Assembly: GCA_045627525.1 (NCBI GenBank)
Contig: JAZQNW010000006.1
Location: 62,001 to 126,000 of the forward strand
Length of the DNA stretch: 64,000 bases
Source: CAG-877 sp045627525
Lineage (GTDB): Bacteria; Bacillota_I; Bacilli_A; RF39; UBA660
Reading direction: 5' to 3'
Translations under genes and position numbers: made by a program
The notes under the pieces: generated by a model
Told to the model about the DNA's origin: nothing
Database searches by the model: none
The model's input: the letters and a program-made list of their open reading frames with translations, nothing else
In this document: piece by piece, positions 1 to 7,494 of the stretch
Position numbering within the stretch: the stretch's first letter is position 1
How the letters are laid out: each line of letters opens with the position of its first letter

Positions 1-696
1 ATTGAATGTGATAGAAGATTTATGATTTTTTATCCAGCAACATTTTTTAAGAATTCTAGTGAATTGTTAGAAGTAATTGATGATAAAACTTATTGTGATA
101 GAGAAGAGCTATTAAGCAAATGGGCAGAATTTTTGATCGTTTTACCAGAATATTGTGGTATGTTACAAACATTAGAAAATTTTACTAGTGATATTTATGA
201 AAAGAGTACGCAAGAAAGATTAGAATCATATTATGAAAATCAATCCTTTATTAATGATGTTATAATGTTAATGGATCATGATAAGGGCCAAGAAATTTAT
301 CATTATCATGCTACTACAAGTAAAAAAGCAGCAGATAATATTTTGGATAAGGGATTATTTCTTATGAGTGGTGATTTAAGCTCTACAGCTTTTACTGAAT
401 TTAATTTAGATGATGTTTTAACTTATCAATATCAAGGCTCTGGACTATTTGATACAGTTGGTGATTATGTTGTTGTTATTAGACAACCAGATGGCGAAGA
501 TATTATTAGACCTACTACTGATTTAGAAAAAGAAAATAACAATATCATGGCTAGAAGAATGGGGGTAAATACAGCTGTTAATTCATATGTAATAGATTCA
601 TCAAATATTGTTGGTTATATTGATAAAGTTAGTCAGAATGTTGTTAAGAATGAAAAATTTGTTAAAAATCCAAAAATAGAAAGTGGACAGAAATAG
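1..696 (+). CDS. Unknown protein with ADP-ribosyltransferase-like motif (5' end cut by window)
   Basis: The reading frame is open to the left edge with no stop before the first ATG at 22, so the gene probably starts outside the window; at least 231 residues are visible. The first half is helical and acidic. In the middle (residues about 93-112 counted from ATG 22) the segment YHATTSKKAADNILDKGL resembles the H-x-T...A..I...GL signature of ADP-ribosyltransferase or tRNA 2'-phosphotransferase folds, followed by beta-rich sequence. I recognise no named family. It ends just before nusB, whose ribosome site overlaps its tail, so the two may be cotranscribed. The ART-like reading is inference from one motif; the usual catalytic Glu is not identified. 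Confidence 0.5.
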   Translation: MECDRRFMIFYPATFFKNSSELLEVIDDKTYCDREELLSKWAEFLIVLPEYCGMLQTLENFTSDIYEKSTQERLESYYENQSFINDVIMLMDHDKGQEIYHYHATTSKKAADNILDKGLFLMSGDLSSTAFTEFNLDDVLTYQYQGSGLFDTVGDYVVVIRQPDGEDIIRPTTDLEKENNNIMARRMGVNTAVNSYVIDSSNIVGYIDKVSQNVVKNEKFVKNPKIESGQK

Positions 697-706
697 AGGT
701 GATATT

Positions 707-1108
707 ATGAAAACAAGAAGTGAACTTAGAGAGGTAATAGTAAAAGTACTTTATCAGGTTATGATATTAGAAGAAGCAAATCTTGATTATAATGTTAATG
801 ATTTAATTAAGGAATTATTAGAAATAGAAAATGAATTTGTTGATCAAAGTATTGAAGGAATATTAGAAAATAGAAAAGAATTAGTAGAATTAAGTAATAA
901 ATATTTAAATAATTGGTCAATGGATCGTTTGAATAAAGTTGATCAAGCTATTATATTATTAGGTATTTATGAATTAAAATATACTGATACTCCTAGTATA
1001 GTTGCGATAAATGAAGCAATTGAATTATCTAAAAAATATTCTGATGAAGATGTAACAAAGATGATTAATGGTGTATTAGATAAAATTTATCATGAAGAAG
1101 AAAAATAA
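707..1108 (+). CDS. nusB: Transcription antitermination protein NusB
   Basis: Small all-helical RNA-binding protein (133 residues) that with NusE/S10 binds boxA in rRNA leader transcripts and supports antitermination. The C-terminal half, with WSMDRLNKVDQAIILLGIYEL followed by VAINEAIELSKKYSDED and INGVLDKI, is the diagnostic NusB pattern. The start at 707 is chosen because AGAGGTGAT lies just upstream; an upstream in-frame start at 683 has no ribosome site. It begins the nusB-xseA-xseB group, the same order as in Bacillus, although folD is missing between nusB and xseA. A hairpin overlaps its stop codon. Confidence 0.93.
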   Translation: MKTRSELREVIVKVLYQVMILEEANLDYNVNDLIKELLEIENEFVDQSIEGILENRKELVELSNKYLNNWSMDRLNKVDQAIILLGIYELKYTDTPSIVAINEAIELSKKYSDEDVTKMINGVLDKIYHEEEK

Positions 1109-1125
1109 GACTTTGGTCTTATTTT
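1102..1125 (+). terminator. Hairpin overlapping the nusB stop codon
   Basis: Ten-base perfect stem AAAATAAGAC/GTCTTATTTT with a TTTG loop and a short T run. It contains the nusB stop. xseA starts 19 bases downstream, so it may attenuate rather than fully end transcription. Confidence 0.55.
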
Positions 1126-1143
1126 AGTTAATGAGGTGAAATA

Positions 1144-2397
1144 ATGAACGATAAGTATATTACTGTTACTCAGTTAACTAAATATATTAAATATAAAATA
1201 GATAATGATGTTAATTTAAACGAGGTATTTTTAAAAGGTGAAATATCTAATTTTAAGGCACATAGTAGAGGACATTTCTATTTTACTTTAAAAGATGAAG
1301 GTAGTAGAATTAATGCTGTTATGTTTGCATCTAGTACAAAAAAATTAAAATTTATACCACAGGATGGTATGAAGGTGTTAGTTACTGGTAAAATATCTGT
1401 TTTTGAAGCTAATGGAGGTTATCAAATTTATGTTAATGATATGCTAGAAGATGGTGTTGGTAATTTATACATTGCTTTTGAACAGTTGAAGAAAAAATTA
1501 GAAATGGAAGGTTTATTTGATCCTACTATTAAAAAGAAAATACCAAAAATTCCAAAAAGAATTGGAGTTATTACTGCTCCAACTGGTGCCGCTATTAAAG
1601 ACATTATTTCAACAATAAAAAGAAGATGGCCGCTAACTGAAGTGTTACTTTTTCCATCATTGGTTCAAGGAGAAGCAGCAGCAGCGGATATAGTTAGACA
1701 AATTGAAAGATGTCAAAATTATGATTTAGATACTTTAATTGTTGGAAGAGGTGGAGGAAGTATTGAGGATTTATGGCCATTTAATGAAGAAATAGTAGCT
1801 CGTGCTATATATCAATGCAATATTCCTGTAATTAGCGCTGTTGGTCATGAAATTGATTTTACTATTTCAGACTTTGTAGCAGATTTACGGGCACCAACAC
1901 CAACTGGAGCAGCAGAGATGGCAGTTCCACAAATGAGTGATGTTATTAATTATTTGAATCAATTAAATATTAGACTTAATAAGGCAATTACTAGTGATTT
2001 AAATAAATATAGGCAGAGATTAGATGATGTTAATAGTAGATATATATTTACTAATCCTTTAAGCATATATCAAGCTAAAGAAATGTATTTTGATAATTTA
2101 ATTGATAGATTACGATATAGTACTACTAATCTTGTTTCAATTAAGGAAAAGAAGTATTTGGAATTAAAAAATTCTTATATATTAAAAAATCCTTATCAAT
2201 TACTTGATAAGAAATCTAATAAGTATTTACAATTGGTTTCAAAATTGGAAACGCTTAGTCCTTTACTTACATTAAAAAGAGGTTATACAATAACTAAATT
2301 TAATGATGAAGTGATTACAAGTTCTAAAAAATTAAAACAAAATGATGAAATAGAAATAGAATTTAGTGATGGAGCTGTTAAAGCTCAAGTTTTATAG
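1144..2397 (+). CDS. xseA: Exodeoxyribonuclease VII large subunit
   Basis: Catalytic subunit of the single-strand-specific exonuclease VII, which trims DNA in repair and recombination in the cytoplasm. The 417-residue protein has the N-terminal OB-fold (about 1-100, with EISNFKAHSRGHFYFTLKD). The catalytic core follows: GVITAPTGAAIKDI near residue 140, VGRGGGSIEDLWPFN near 200 and AVGHEIDFTISDFVADLRAPTPT near 232-254. The C-terminal part is coiled coil and ends with LKRGYTI. Length is near the family norm. The start has GAGGTGAA upstream, and xseB follows after a few bases with its own AGGAGG. Confidence 0.96.
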   Translation: MNDKYITVTQLTKYIKYKIDNDVNLNEVFLKGEISNFKAHSRGHFYFTLKDEGSRINAVMFASSTKKLKFIPQDGMKVLVTGKISVFEANGGYQIYVNDMLEDGVGNLYIAFEQLKKKLEMEGLFDPTIKKKIPKIPKRIGVITAPTGAAIKDIISTIKRRWPLTEVLLFPSLVQGEAAAADIVRQIERCQNYDLDTLIVGRGGGSIEDLWPFNEEIVARAIYQCNIPVISAVGHEIDFTISDFVADLRAPTPTGAAEMAVPQMSDVINYLNQLNIRLNKAITSDLNKYRQRLDDVNSRYIFTNPLSIYQAKEMYFDNLIDRLRYSTTNLVSIKEKKYLELKNSYILKNPYQLLDKKSNKYLQLVSKLETLSPLLTLKRGYTITKFNDEVITSSKKLKQNDEIEIEFSDGAVKAQVL

Positions 2398-2405
2398 GAG
2401 GAAAT

Positions 2406-2639
2406 ATGGCTGAGAAAAAAGATAAAGAATTAAGTTTTGAAGAAAGTTTAGAAAAATTAGAAGAAATAGTAAAGAAGTTAGAAAGTGGAGAAGTTCCTTT
2501 AGATGACGCTATTGATGAATTTACTAAAGCAATGAAACTTTCTAAATCCTGTGATGAGAAATTAAAGAAGGCTGAAGAAGCTATTACTAAATTAGTAAAT
2601 AAAGATGGTAAGTTAGAAGATTTTAAAATTGAGGAATAA
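2406..2639 (+). CDS. xseB: Exodeoxyribonuclease VII small subunit
   Basis: 77-residue helical partner that binds the coiled coil of XseA in multiple copies. The motif FEESLEKLEEIVKKLESGEVPLDDAI is the classic XseB signature. Start ATG at 2406 has a strong AGGAGG site placed at the xseA stop, so translation is probably coupled. The usual next gene, ispA, is absent; a strong bidirectional terminator follows. Confidence 0.96.
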   Translation: MAEKKDKELSFEESLEKLEEIVKKLESGEVPLDDAIDEFTKAMKLSKSCDEKLKKAEEAITKLVNKDGKLEDFKIEE

Positions 2640-2664
2640 AAAAAGCACTAGTGTGCTTTTTTTT
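2639..2664. terminator. Bidirectional terminator between xseB and a convergent unknown gene
   Basis: AAAAAAGCAC/GTGCTTTTTT stem with a 4-base loop and T runs on both strands. It directly abuts both stop codons, so it can serve the xseB operon and the minus-strand gene. Confidence 0.85.
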
Positions 2665-2869
2665 ATGCAAATAATTCTAATGCTCTTTCTAATTCAGTAT
2701 CAGATAGAGGATAAAGACTATTTGGTTCATCTTTTGTACATTTTCTAACCATACAGTCGTCAGGATTATCTAAATTTGATAAATAAACAAAAGTTGTTCT
2801 CCCAACAGATACTTCACGAATTATACCGTATTTTATGTCATCTATTGTTACATATTCAATTTCTGTCAT
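2663..2869 (-). CDS. Small protein of unknown function
   Basis: 68-residue acidic protein that I do not recognise. The sequence (DDIKYGIIREVSVGRTTFVYLSN..., then ELERALELF) suggests a small beta barrel followed by a short helix, somewhat like DUF1292-type proteins, but no diagnostic motif is present. The start at 2869 is supported by GGAGGAAAATAAA just upstream. Longer in-frame starts would overlap the preceding gene and have no ribosome site. It starts one base beyond the stop of the 296-residue gene, so the two form an operon. Confidence 0.7.
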   Translation of the reverse strand: MTEIEYVTIDDIKYGIIREVSVGRTTFVYLSNLDNPDDCMVRKCTKDEPNSLYPLSDTELERALELFA

Positions 2870-2870
2870 T

Positions 2871-3761
2871 TTATTTTCCTCCTTTTCCACCATATGAAAT
2901 ATCACTTTTTGAAAATTCACCGAGCATATCATTAAGCTCATCTTGTGCAGTTGATATTCTATTTTCTAAAACTCTTTGTTCTGCTAGTTGCGTTAACCAT
3001 TCTTTTGGTTTTTCTACACCATTTTTTCTCATCATTCCTTCAACATTTGTTTCGGAAGTATAACCGTCTTGATTAAGTATTTGAATTACACGATCAGTGG
3101 TTTGCTCATTACTACCACCTAATGTGTAGCATATTTCATTTTCTGTTACGATACCATCTTCAGCGATTTTAGTTGCTACTGCTTCAGTATCTACAATAAT
3201 TCCATCTCCAGTATATGTTGGTTTACTATGTTTTGAAATAAATTCTTCAAAATCTGCAGCTTCATCAAGAACTTGTCTATAGGCTGTACGATATTCATTA
3301 AGTTCTTCAACTCTTTCATGAGTATCAATTGCTCCTTTAGCAGTTACGAATAGTATTCCAGCTGCTATTAATGCTTTTATTTGTCTTTCATGTTTTTTAT
3401 AGACTTCTTTTGGTAGTTGAGTTAATTTTCTTGTTACTTTTATACCTTTTTTTGATTGCTCATCTTCTTTTAGATGTCTTGGAGCTTTTGACTTATTATG
3501 AACTTCTTCTTTTTTTATTGGTGCAATTTTTTCATTACTATTTTCTCTTTTTCCTGAGCTTTTTTCTCTGCCTTCATCAAACATAAATTTAGGAGTATCT
3601 TCACTTAAATCATCCAATGTAAATGTTTCATATTCTAATGGCTCGGAATTTTTAATGGCTTCTTTGCCTATAATATAGTCATCATAACTTTCTGGAGTGA
3701 TTGGCATAAATCCTTCCATGTTAAAACGATTACTTTGTCTTTCGTGATTATTTGTATCCAT
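2871..3761 (-). CDS. Unknown single-pass membrane protein
   Basis: 296 residues. The N-terminal about 130 residues are charged and probably disordered, with a Lys-rich stretch (about 95-130). One hydrophobic segment follows near 130-145 (ALIAAGILFVTAKGAI), then helical sequence to a Gly-rich tail (SYGGKGGK). This suggests a cytoplasmic tail, one membrane pass and an outer domain, or a membrane-tethered scaffold. I recognise no family. It forms a two-gene minus-strand unit with the 68-residue gene downstream, inserted between xseB and spoIVB, genes that lie close to each other in Bacillus. The ribosome site AGAGGTGAAA is at the start. Confidence 0.65.
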   Translation of the reverse strand: MDTNNHERQSNRFNMEGFMPITPESYDDYIIGKEAIKNSEPLEYETFTLDDLSEDTPKFMFDEGREKSSGKRENSNEKIAPIKKEEVHNKSKAPRHLKEDEQSKKGIKVTRKLTQLPKEVYKKHERQIKALIAAGILFVTAKGAIDTHERVEELNEYRTAYRQVLDEAADFEEFISKHSKPTYTGDGIIVDTEAVATKIAEDGIVTENEICYTLGGSNEQTTDRVIQILNQDGYTSETNVEGMMRKNGVEKPKEWLTQLAEQRVLENRISTAQDELNDMLGEFSKSDISYGGKGGK

Positions 3762-3845
3762 ATACTTTCACCTCTATTATAATTATAAGTTTTTATTTAC
3801 TTAATGTCAAAATAATTACTAAAAAGAAATGCATGTTTTCAAATG

Positions 3846-3878
3846 TTTACACTTATATTTGGCAATTTTTAGTGTAAA
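3846..3878. promoter_or_regulatory. Inverted repeat upstream of spoIVB
   Basis: Eight-base arms TTTACACT and AGTGTAAA, separated by 17 bases, lie in the 165-base divergent gap between the membrane-protein gene (-) and spoIVB (+). The size and position suit a regulator site; the regulator is unknown. The half-site recurs at 21681. Confidence 0.4.
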
Positions 3879-3935
3879 TATTTTTTAAAATTTAATTAAT
3901 AATATTAATGTAGATTGTTTTAAGAGGTGATTTTC

Positions 3936-4916
3936 ATGAAAATTAAGAACAAACTACATTTATTATTTTTATCTATACTTCTTATTATTCCCTTAAATGT
4001 ATTTGCTTATTCTAATTATGTTGTTGTAGGAGGAGAAACTATAGGAATTGAAGTTAATTCTAAAGGTGTGATGATAGTTGGCTTTTATAAAATTGATGAT
4101 AAGTATATAGCTCGTGATGCAGGTTTTGCAGTTGGTGATATTATAGTAAAAGTTAATAATAATAGTGTTTATGATATATCTTCTATGGTCAATTTTATTT
4201 CCAAAAGTAATGGAGATGTTATATTTGATGTTTTAAGGGGAAAGTCTCAAAAAAAAGTTAAAATGGTTTTAAAATCTGATTCTGATGGTGTTTTAAAAAC
4301 AGGATTGTATGTTAAAGATAAAATTAATGGTATTGGTACATTGACTTATATTGATCCTGAAACTAGGATATTTGGTGCTTTAGGTCATGAAATATTAGAA
4401 AGTAATACAATATCTAAATTTGAAATTAAGGATGGTTCAATCTATAGTGCTTCTGTTTCTGGTATTACTAAAAGTAGAAATGGTAAGGCTGGTGAAAAAA
4501 ATGCCAATTATAATAAACAAAATGTAAATGGTACAATTAATTCTAATGAAATATCAGGTATTTATGGCGAATATATAGATAATATAGCTAATTTAGAGAC
4601 AATAGAAGTCGGAAATCCTTCTGATATATCTTTGGGTGAAGCTTATATAAAAACAGTGATTTCTGGAAATGATGCTTTACTTTTTAAAATTAATATTTTG
4701 AATATTGATTTAAATAGTAAAACTAAAAATATTTTATTTGAAGTAATAGATGAAAAATTATTATCTGCAACAGGTGGAATAGTGCAGGGAATGAGTGGTT
4801 CTCCAATTATTCAGAATAATAAAATTATAGGTGCAGTTAATTATGTTATTGTAAATGATACATCTAAGGGATATGGTATATTTATAACAACAATGTTAGA
4901 AGATGGTGAAAAATAA
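3936..4916 (+). CDS. spoIVB: SpoIVB serine peptidase (sporulation intercompartmental signalling)
   Basis: SpoIVB is secreted from the forespore and cleaves the regulator of the pro-sigma-K processing complex, in the family S55. The 326-residue protein has a signal or anchor segment (about 5-24, ending NVFA). A PDZ domain follows (about 30-115, ARDAGFAVGDIIVKVNN), then the S55 domain. The family catalytic His lies in ALGHE (His151) and Ser in GMSGSP (Ser287). The C-terminal NDTSKGYGIFITTML matches the family end. It is shorter than the Bacillus protein. AAGAGGTGA precedes ATG 3936; GTG at 3927 lies inside that site. A terminator follows. Confidence 0.93.
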   Translation: MKIKNKLHLLFLSILLIIPLNVFAYSNYVVVGGETIGIEVNSKGVMIVGFYKIDDKYIARDAGFAVGDIIVKVNNNSVYDISSMVNFISKSNGDVIFDVLRGKSQKKVKMVLKSDSDGVLKTGLYVKDKINGIGTLTYIDPETRIFGALGHEILESNTISKFEIKDGSIYSASVSGITKSRNGKAGEKNANYNKQNVNGTINSNEISGIYGEYIDNIANLETIEVGNPSDISLGEAYIKTVISGNDALLFKINILNIDLNSKTKNILFEVIDEKLLSATGGIVQGMSGSPIIQNNKIIGAVNYVIVNDTSKGYGIFITTMLEDGEK

Positions 4917-4934
4917 GGCTTATGTCTTATTTTT
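4909..4934 (+). terminator. Terminator after spoIVB
   Basis: AAAAATAAGGC/GTCTTATTTTT stem with one G-T pair and a 4-base loop, overlapping the stop codon and followed by T-rich sequence. Confidence 0.75.
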
Positions 4935-4965
4935 CATTTTTTTTCTAGTATTATAAATTTTTTTG

Positions 4966-4974
4966 TGCTATAAT
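4966..4974 (+). promoter_or_regulatory. Extended -10 promoter before the small membrane protein
   Basis: TGCTATAAT, a TG-N-TATAAT extended -10 element, 26 bases before the ATG. No clear -35 element is visible, as usual for extended -10 promoters. Confidence 0.55.
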
Positions 4975-4999
4975 TTTTCTAGAATATAGAGGTGTTTTT

Positions 5000-5314
5000 A
5001 TGTATATTGATGTAATTGTATTATTAGTTTTAATATTTATAGTTATTATGTTTTTTAAGAGATTTTCATCATTTGTATTTTTTATGGCAATTATTGATAT
5101 TTTTCTTAGAATATTAGCATTTATAAAACATAATATAAATTTAAAAGATGTTAGTAGCATAATTGATAAGTATTTGCCTGAAAGTATATCTGATATTATT
5201 AATAAGTATTCATCAGGTATAATTAATACTGTTTTACAATGGGCATTTGTAGTTATTATGATAATCTTTTTATCATATATAGTTAAAATATTTTTTAAGA
5301 AAAAGAAAATATAG
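5000..5314 (+). CDS. Small membrane protein of unknown function
   Basis: 104 residues with two hydrophobic hairpin segments at the N-terminus (about 3-20 and 24-42), an amphipathic middle with DVSSIIDKYLPESISDIINKY, and a C-terminal membrane segment (about 80-98) ending in a Lys-rich tail (FFKKKKI). I do not recognise the family. It lies between spoIVB and spoIIGA with its own promoter, ribosome site (GAGGTG) and terminator. Its transcript is therefore separate, and a link to sporulation is only suggested by position. Confidence 0.7.
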   Translation: MYIDVIVLLVLIFIVIMFFKRFSSFVFFMAIIDIFLRILAFIKHNINLKDVSSIIDKYLPESISDIINKYSSGIINTVLQWAFVVIMIIFLSYIVKIFFKKKKI

Positions 5315-5318
5315 TACT

Positions 5319-5345
5319 TAAAACGACAGATAAGTCGTTTTTTTA
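5319..5345 (+). terminator. Terminator after the small membrane protein
   Basis: AAAACGAC/GTCGTTTT stem, loop AGATAA, followed by a T run. Confidence 0.8.
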
Positions 5346-5371
5346 TTTGTATATTTATTATGGTGATTGAT

Positions 5372-6136
5372 TTGAAAATTTATCTAGATTTAGTATTTTT
5401 ACTTAATTTTTTTATTGATTTTTTAATATTATTTTCAACTTCTAAAATATTAAAAAATGTAATTAAATTGAGAAAACTATTATTAGGTAGTTTAGTAGCT
5501 TCTTCTTCTATATTTCTATTATTTATTGATTTAAATTCTTTACAATTGTTTTTATTTAAAATAGTTATTAGTGCTTCTATTATATTAGTTACGTTTGGTA
5601 GAAAAAGTTTTTTTAAAAATATTAGCTATTTTTATATATTAAGTATAATTTTAGGAGGTTGTTTGTATTTATTAAATATTAGTTTTACGTATAGTAATAA
5701 GGGAATATTATTTATTAATAATGGTTTAGTATTTAATTTTTTTCTAAGTATTATTGTTATTCCTATAATTTTATTTTGTTATGTTAAGGAGCATTTAATA
5801 TATAAAAATACTTTTTCAAATATTTATGAAGTAAAATTAGAAATTAATAGAAAAATATATAATTTGAGGGGGATGATAGATACTGGTAATCAACTTAAAG
5901 ATCCATATAGTGGTAAAAGTATAATTCTGGTGAGTAATATTAACTATAATAAAAATTTTATATATGTGCCATATAAAGCTTTAAATACAAGCGGTATTAT
6001 TAAATGTTTTAAGCCTAATAAAGTAGTCATTAATAATAAAGAATTTAATAATTGTTTAATAGGAATAAGTAATGATAAGTTTAATCTAGATAATGTTGAT
6101 TGTATATTACCAAATATATTAAAGGAGGATTTATGA
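5372..6136 (+). CDS. spoIIGA: SpoIIGA, pro-sigma-E processing aspartic protease
   Basis: Membrane protease that activates pro-sigma-E in the mother cell after a signal from the forespore. The N-terminal half has five hydrophobic segments (about 1-150). The C-terminal protease domain carries GMIDTGNQLKDP with the catalytic Asp at about residue 170. The later KPNKVVINNKEFNNCLIGIS matches the family. The start is taken as TTG 5372 because GGTGAT lies 4-9 bases upstream and the translation then begins KIYLDLVFLLNF, as in Bacillus. ATG 5360 lacks a ribosome site. It overlaps sigE by four bases (ATGA), so translation is coupled. Confidence 0.92.
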   Translation: MKIYLDLVFLLNFFIDFLILFSTSKILKNVIKLRKLLLGSLVASSSIFLLFIDLNSLQLFLFKIVISASIILVTFGRKSFFKNISYFYILSIILGGCLYLLNISFTYSNKGILFINNGLVFNFFLSIIVIPIILFCYVKEHLIYKNTFSNIYEVKLEINRKIYNLRGMIDTGNQLKDPYSGKSIILVSNINYNKNFIYVPYKALNTSGIIKCFKPNKVVINNKEFNNCLIGISNDKFNLDNVDCILPNILKEDL

Positions 6137-6819
6137 TTAGAGAATTTTTAAAAAAATTATTTTATAAAGTAACGGCAATATTTTATTTAGGATCTACTGA
6201 TACATTACCTGAACCATTAAGTAAGGAAATGGAGGATTATTATGTAGCTTTAAAAGATGATGGAGATAATCATGCTAAAGATATTTTAATAGAGCATAAT
6301 TTACGATTAGTGGTATTTTTAGCTAAAAAATATGAAAATACTGGTGTTGATTTAGAAGATTTAGTTAGTATTGGAACTATTGGGTTAATAAAAGGTATTA
6401 ATACATTTAGTAGTAGTAAAAATATAAAATTAGCAACATATGCTTCTAGGTGTATAGACAATGAGATATTAATGTTTTTAAGAAAAAATAAAAAAGTAAA
6501 AACTGAAGTTAGTATTGATGAACCTCTATCATTAGATGGTGAGGGGAATGAACTTCATTTGGAAGATGTTTTGGGTACTGATCCTGATGTGGTTACTAAA
6601 GGTATTGAGGAGGAAACAGAAAGAAGATTAATGCTTAATGAGGTCATGCATTTAAAACCAAGAGACCGTGATATTATGATTTTAAGATATGGCTTAATGG
6701 GCCATGATGAATTAACACAAAAAGAAGTTGCTGAAAAGCTTGGTATATCACAGTCTTATATTTCAAGAATTGAAAAGAAAGTAATAAAGAGATTAAAAAT
6801 GCTTGTTAATTGCAATTAA
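6133..6819 (+). CDS. sigE: Mother-cell sporulation sigma factor SigE
   Basis: RNA polymerase sigma-70 family factor for early mother-cell genes, 228 residues. The N-terminus is a short hydrophobic pro-sequence (about 20 residues, MIREFLKKLFYKVTAIFYLG). Region 2 follows (NLRLVVFLAKKYENTG, DLVSIGTIGLIKGINTF, LATYASRCIDNEILM), then VSIDEPLSLDGEGNELHLED and region 4 (RDRDIMILRYGL, TQKEVAEKLGISQSYISRIEKKVI). The overall match is to SigE rather than SigF, SigG or SigK, supported by coupling to spoIIGA. AAGGAGG precedes ATG 6133. sigG, next in Bacillus, is absent here; thymidine kinase follows. Confidence 0.95.
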   Translation: MIREFLKKLFYKVTAIFYLGSTDTLPEPLSKEMEDYYVALKDDGDNHAKDILIEHNLRLVVFLAKKYENTGVDLEDLVSIGTIGLIKGINTFSSSKNIKLATYASRCIDNEILMFLRKNKKVKTEVSIDEPLSLDGEGNELHLEDVLGTDPDVVTKGIEEETERRLMLNEVMHLKPRDRDIMILRYGLMGHDELTQKEVAEKLGISQSYISRIEKKVIKRLKMLVNCN

Positions 6820-6831
6820 ATTATATATAAT
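6803..6831 (+). promoter_or_regulatory. Vegetative-type promoter for thymidine kinase
   Basis: TTGTTA, a 17-base spacer and TATAAT, located in the last codons of sigE and the gap, 22 bases before the tdk ATG. It allows tdk to be expressed independently of sporulation. Confidence 0.6.
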
Positions 6832-6853
6832 TTTTATAGTAGGAAGTGGTATA

Positions 6854-7468
6854 ATGGCAAAGTTATTTTTTAGGTATGGAGCAATGAATAGTGGTAAAAC
6901 GACATTATTGTTACAAGCTGCTCATAATTATGAAGAAAGAGGTATGGAGGTTTTAATTTTTAAACCAATTATTGATTCTAAAGGGGAAGATTTTTTAGTT
7001 TCTAGAATAGGTGCCAAAAGAAGAGTTGATCATTTAATAGAAAAAAATGAGAATATTTTTAAATATGTAAAAAATGTAGATAGGGATATTAAATGTATTT
7101 TAGTAGATGAAGCTCAATTTTTGGAAAGAGAACAAGTTGATCAGTTAATGATGATAGTTGTTAAACTTAATATACCAGTTATTTGTTTTGGACTTAGAAC
7201 TGATTTTAAAGCTAATGGATTCCCGGGTTCTGTTCGATTATTAGAAATAGCTCACACTATAGAGGAAATGAAAACTATTTGTTCTTGTGGTAGAAAAGCT
7301 ATGTATAATGGTAGAAAAGTAAATGGTAAATTTGTTTTTGATGGAGATCAGGTTGCAATAGATGGGGAAGATAAAGTTACTTATGAGTCTCTTTGCCCAT
7401 ATTGTTATTATGATAAATTAGGAAAATATTTAAAATTAAAAGGAAGTAATATTTCTTTTATGGAATAA
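6854..7468 (+). CDS. tdk: Thymidine kinase (type II)
   Basis: Phosphorylates thymidine to dTMP in the salvage pathway. The protein (204 residues) has the P-loop GAMNSGKTT at residues 9-17, Walker B-like ILVDEAQFL near 85, the lasso region GSVRLLEIAHTIEEM and four zinc-binding Cys in two pairs (CSCG and CPYC). Start 6854 has AGGAAG upstream. It sits after sigE but has its own promoter. A bidirectional terminator separates it from the convergent yigZ-type gene. Confidence 0.95.
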   Translation: MAKLFFRYGAMNSGKTTLLLQAAHNYEERGMEVLIFKPIIDSKGEDFLVSRIGAKRRVDHLIEKNENIFKYVKNVDRDIKCILVDEAQFLEREQVDQLMMIVVKLNIPVICFGLRTDFKANGFPGSVRLLEIAHTIEEMKTICSCGRKAMYNGRKVNGKFVFDGDQVAIDGEDKVTYESLCPYCYYDKLGKYLKLKGSNISFME

Positions 7469-7494
7469 AAAAAGAACTTAATGTTCTTTTTTTT
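7467..7494. terminator. Bidirectional terminator tdk / YigZ gene
   Basis: AAAAAAGAAC/GTTCTTTTTT stem with a 5-base loop. It includes both stop codons of the convergent genes. Confidence 0.85.
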
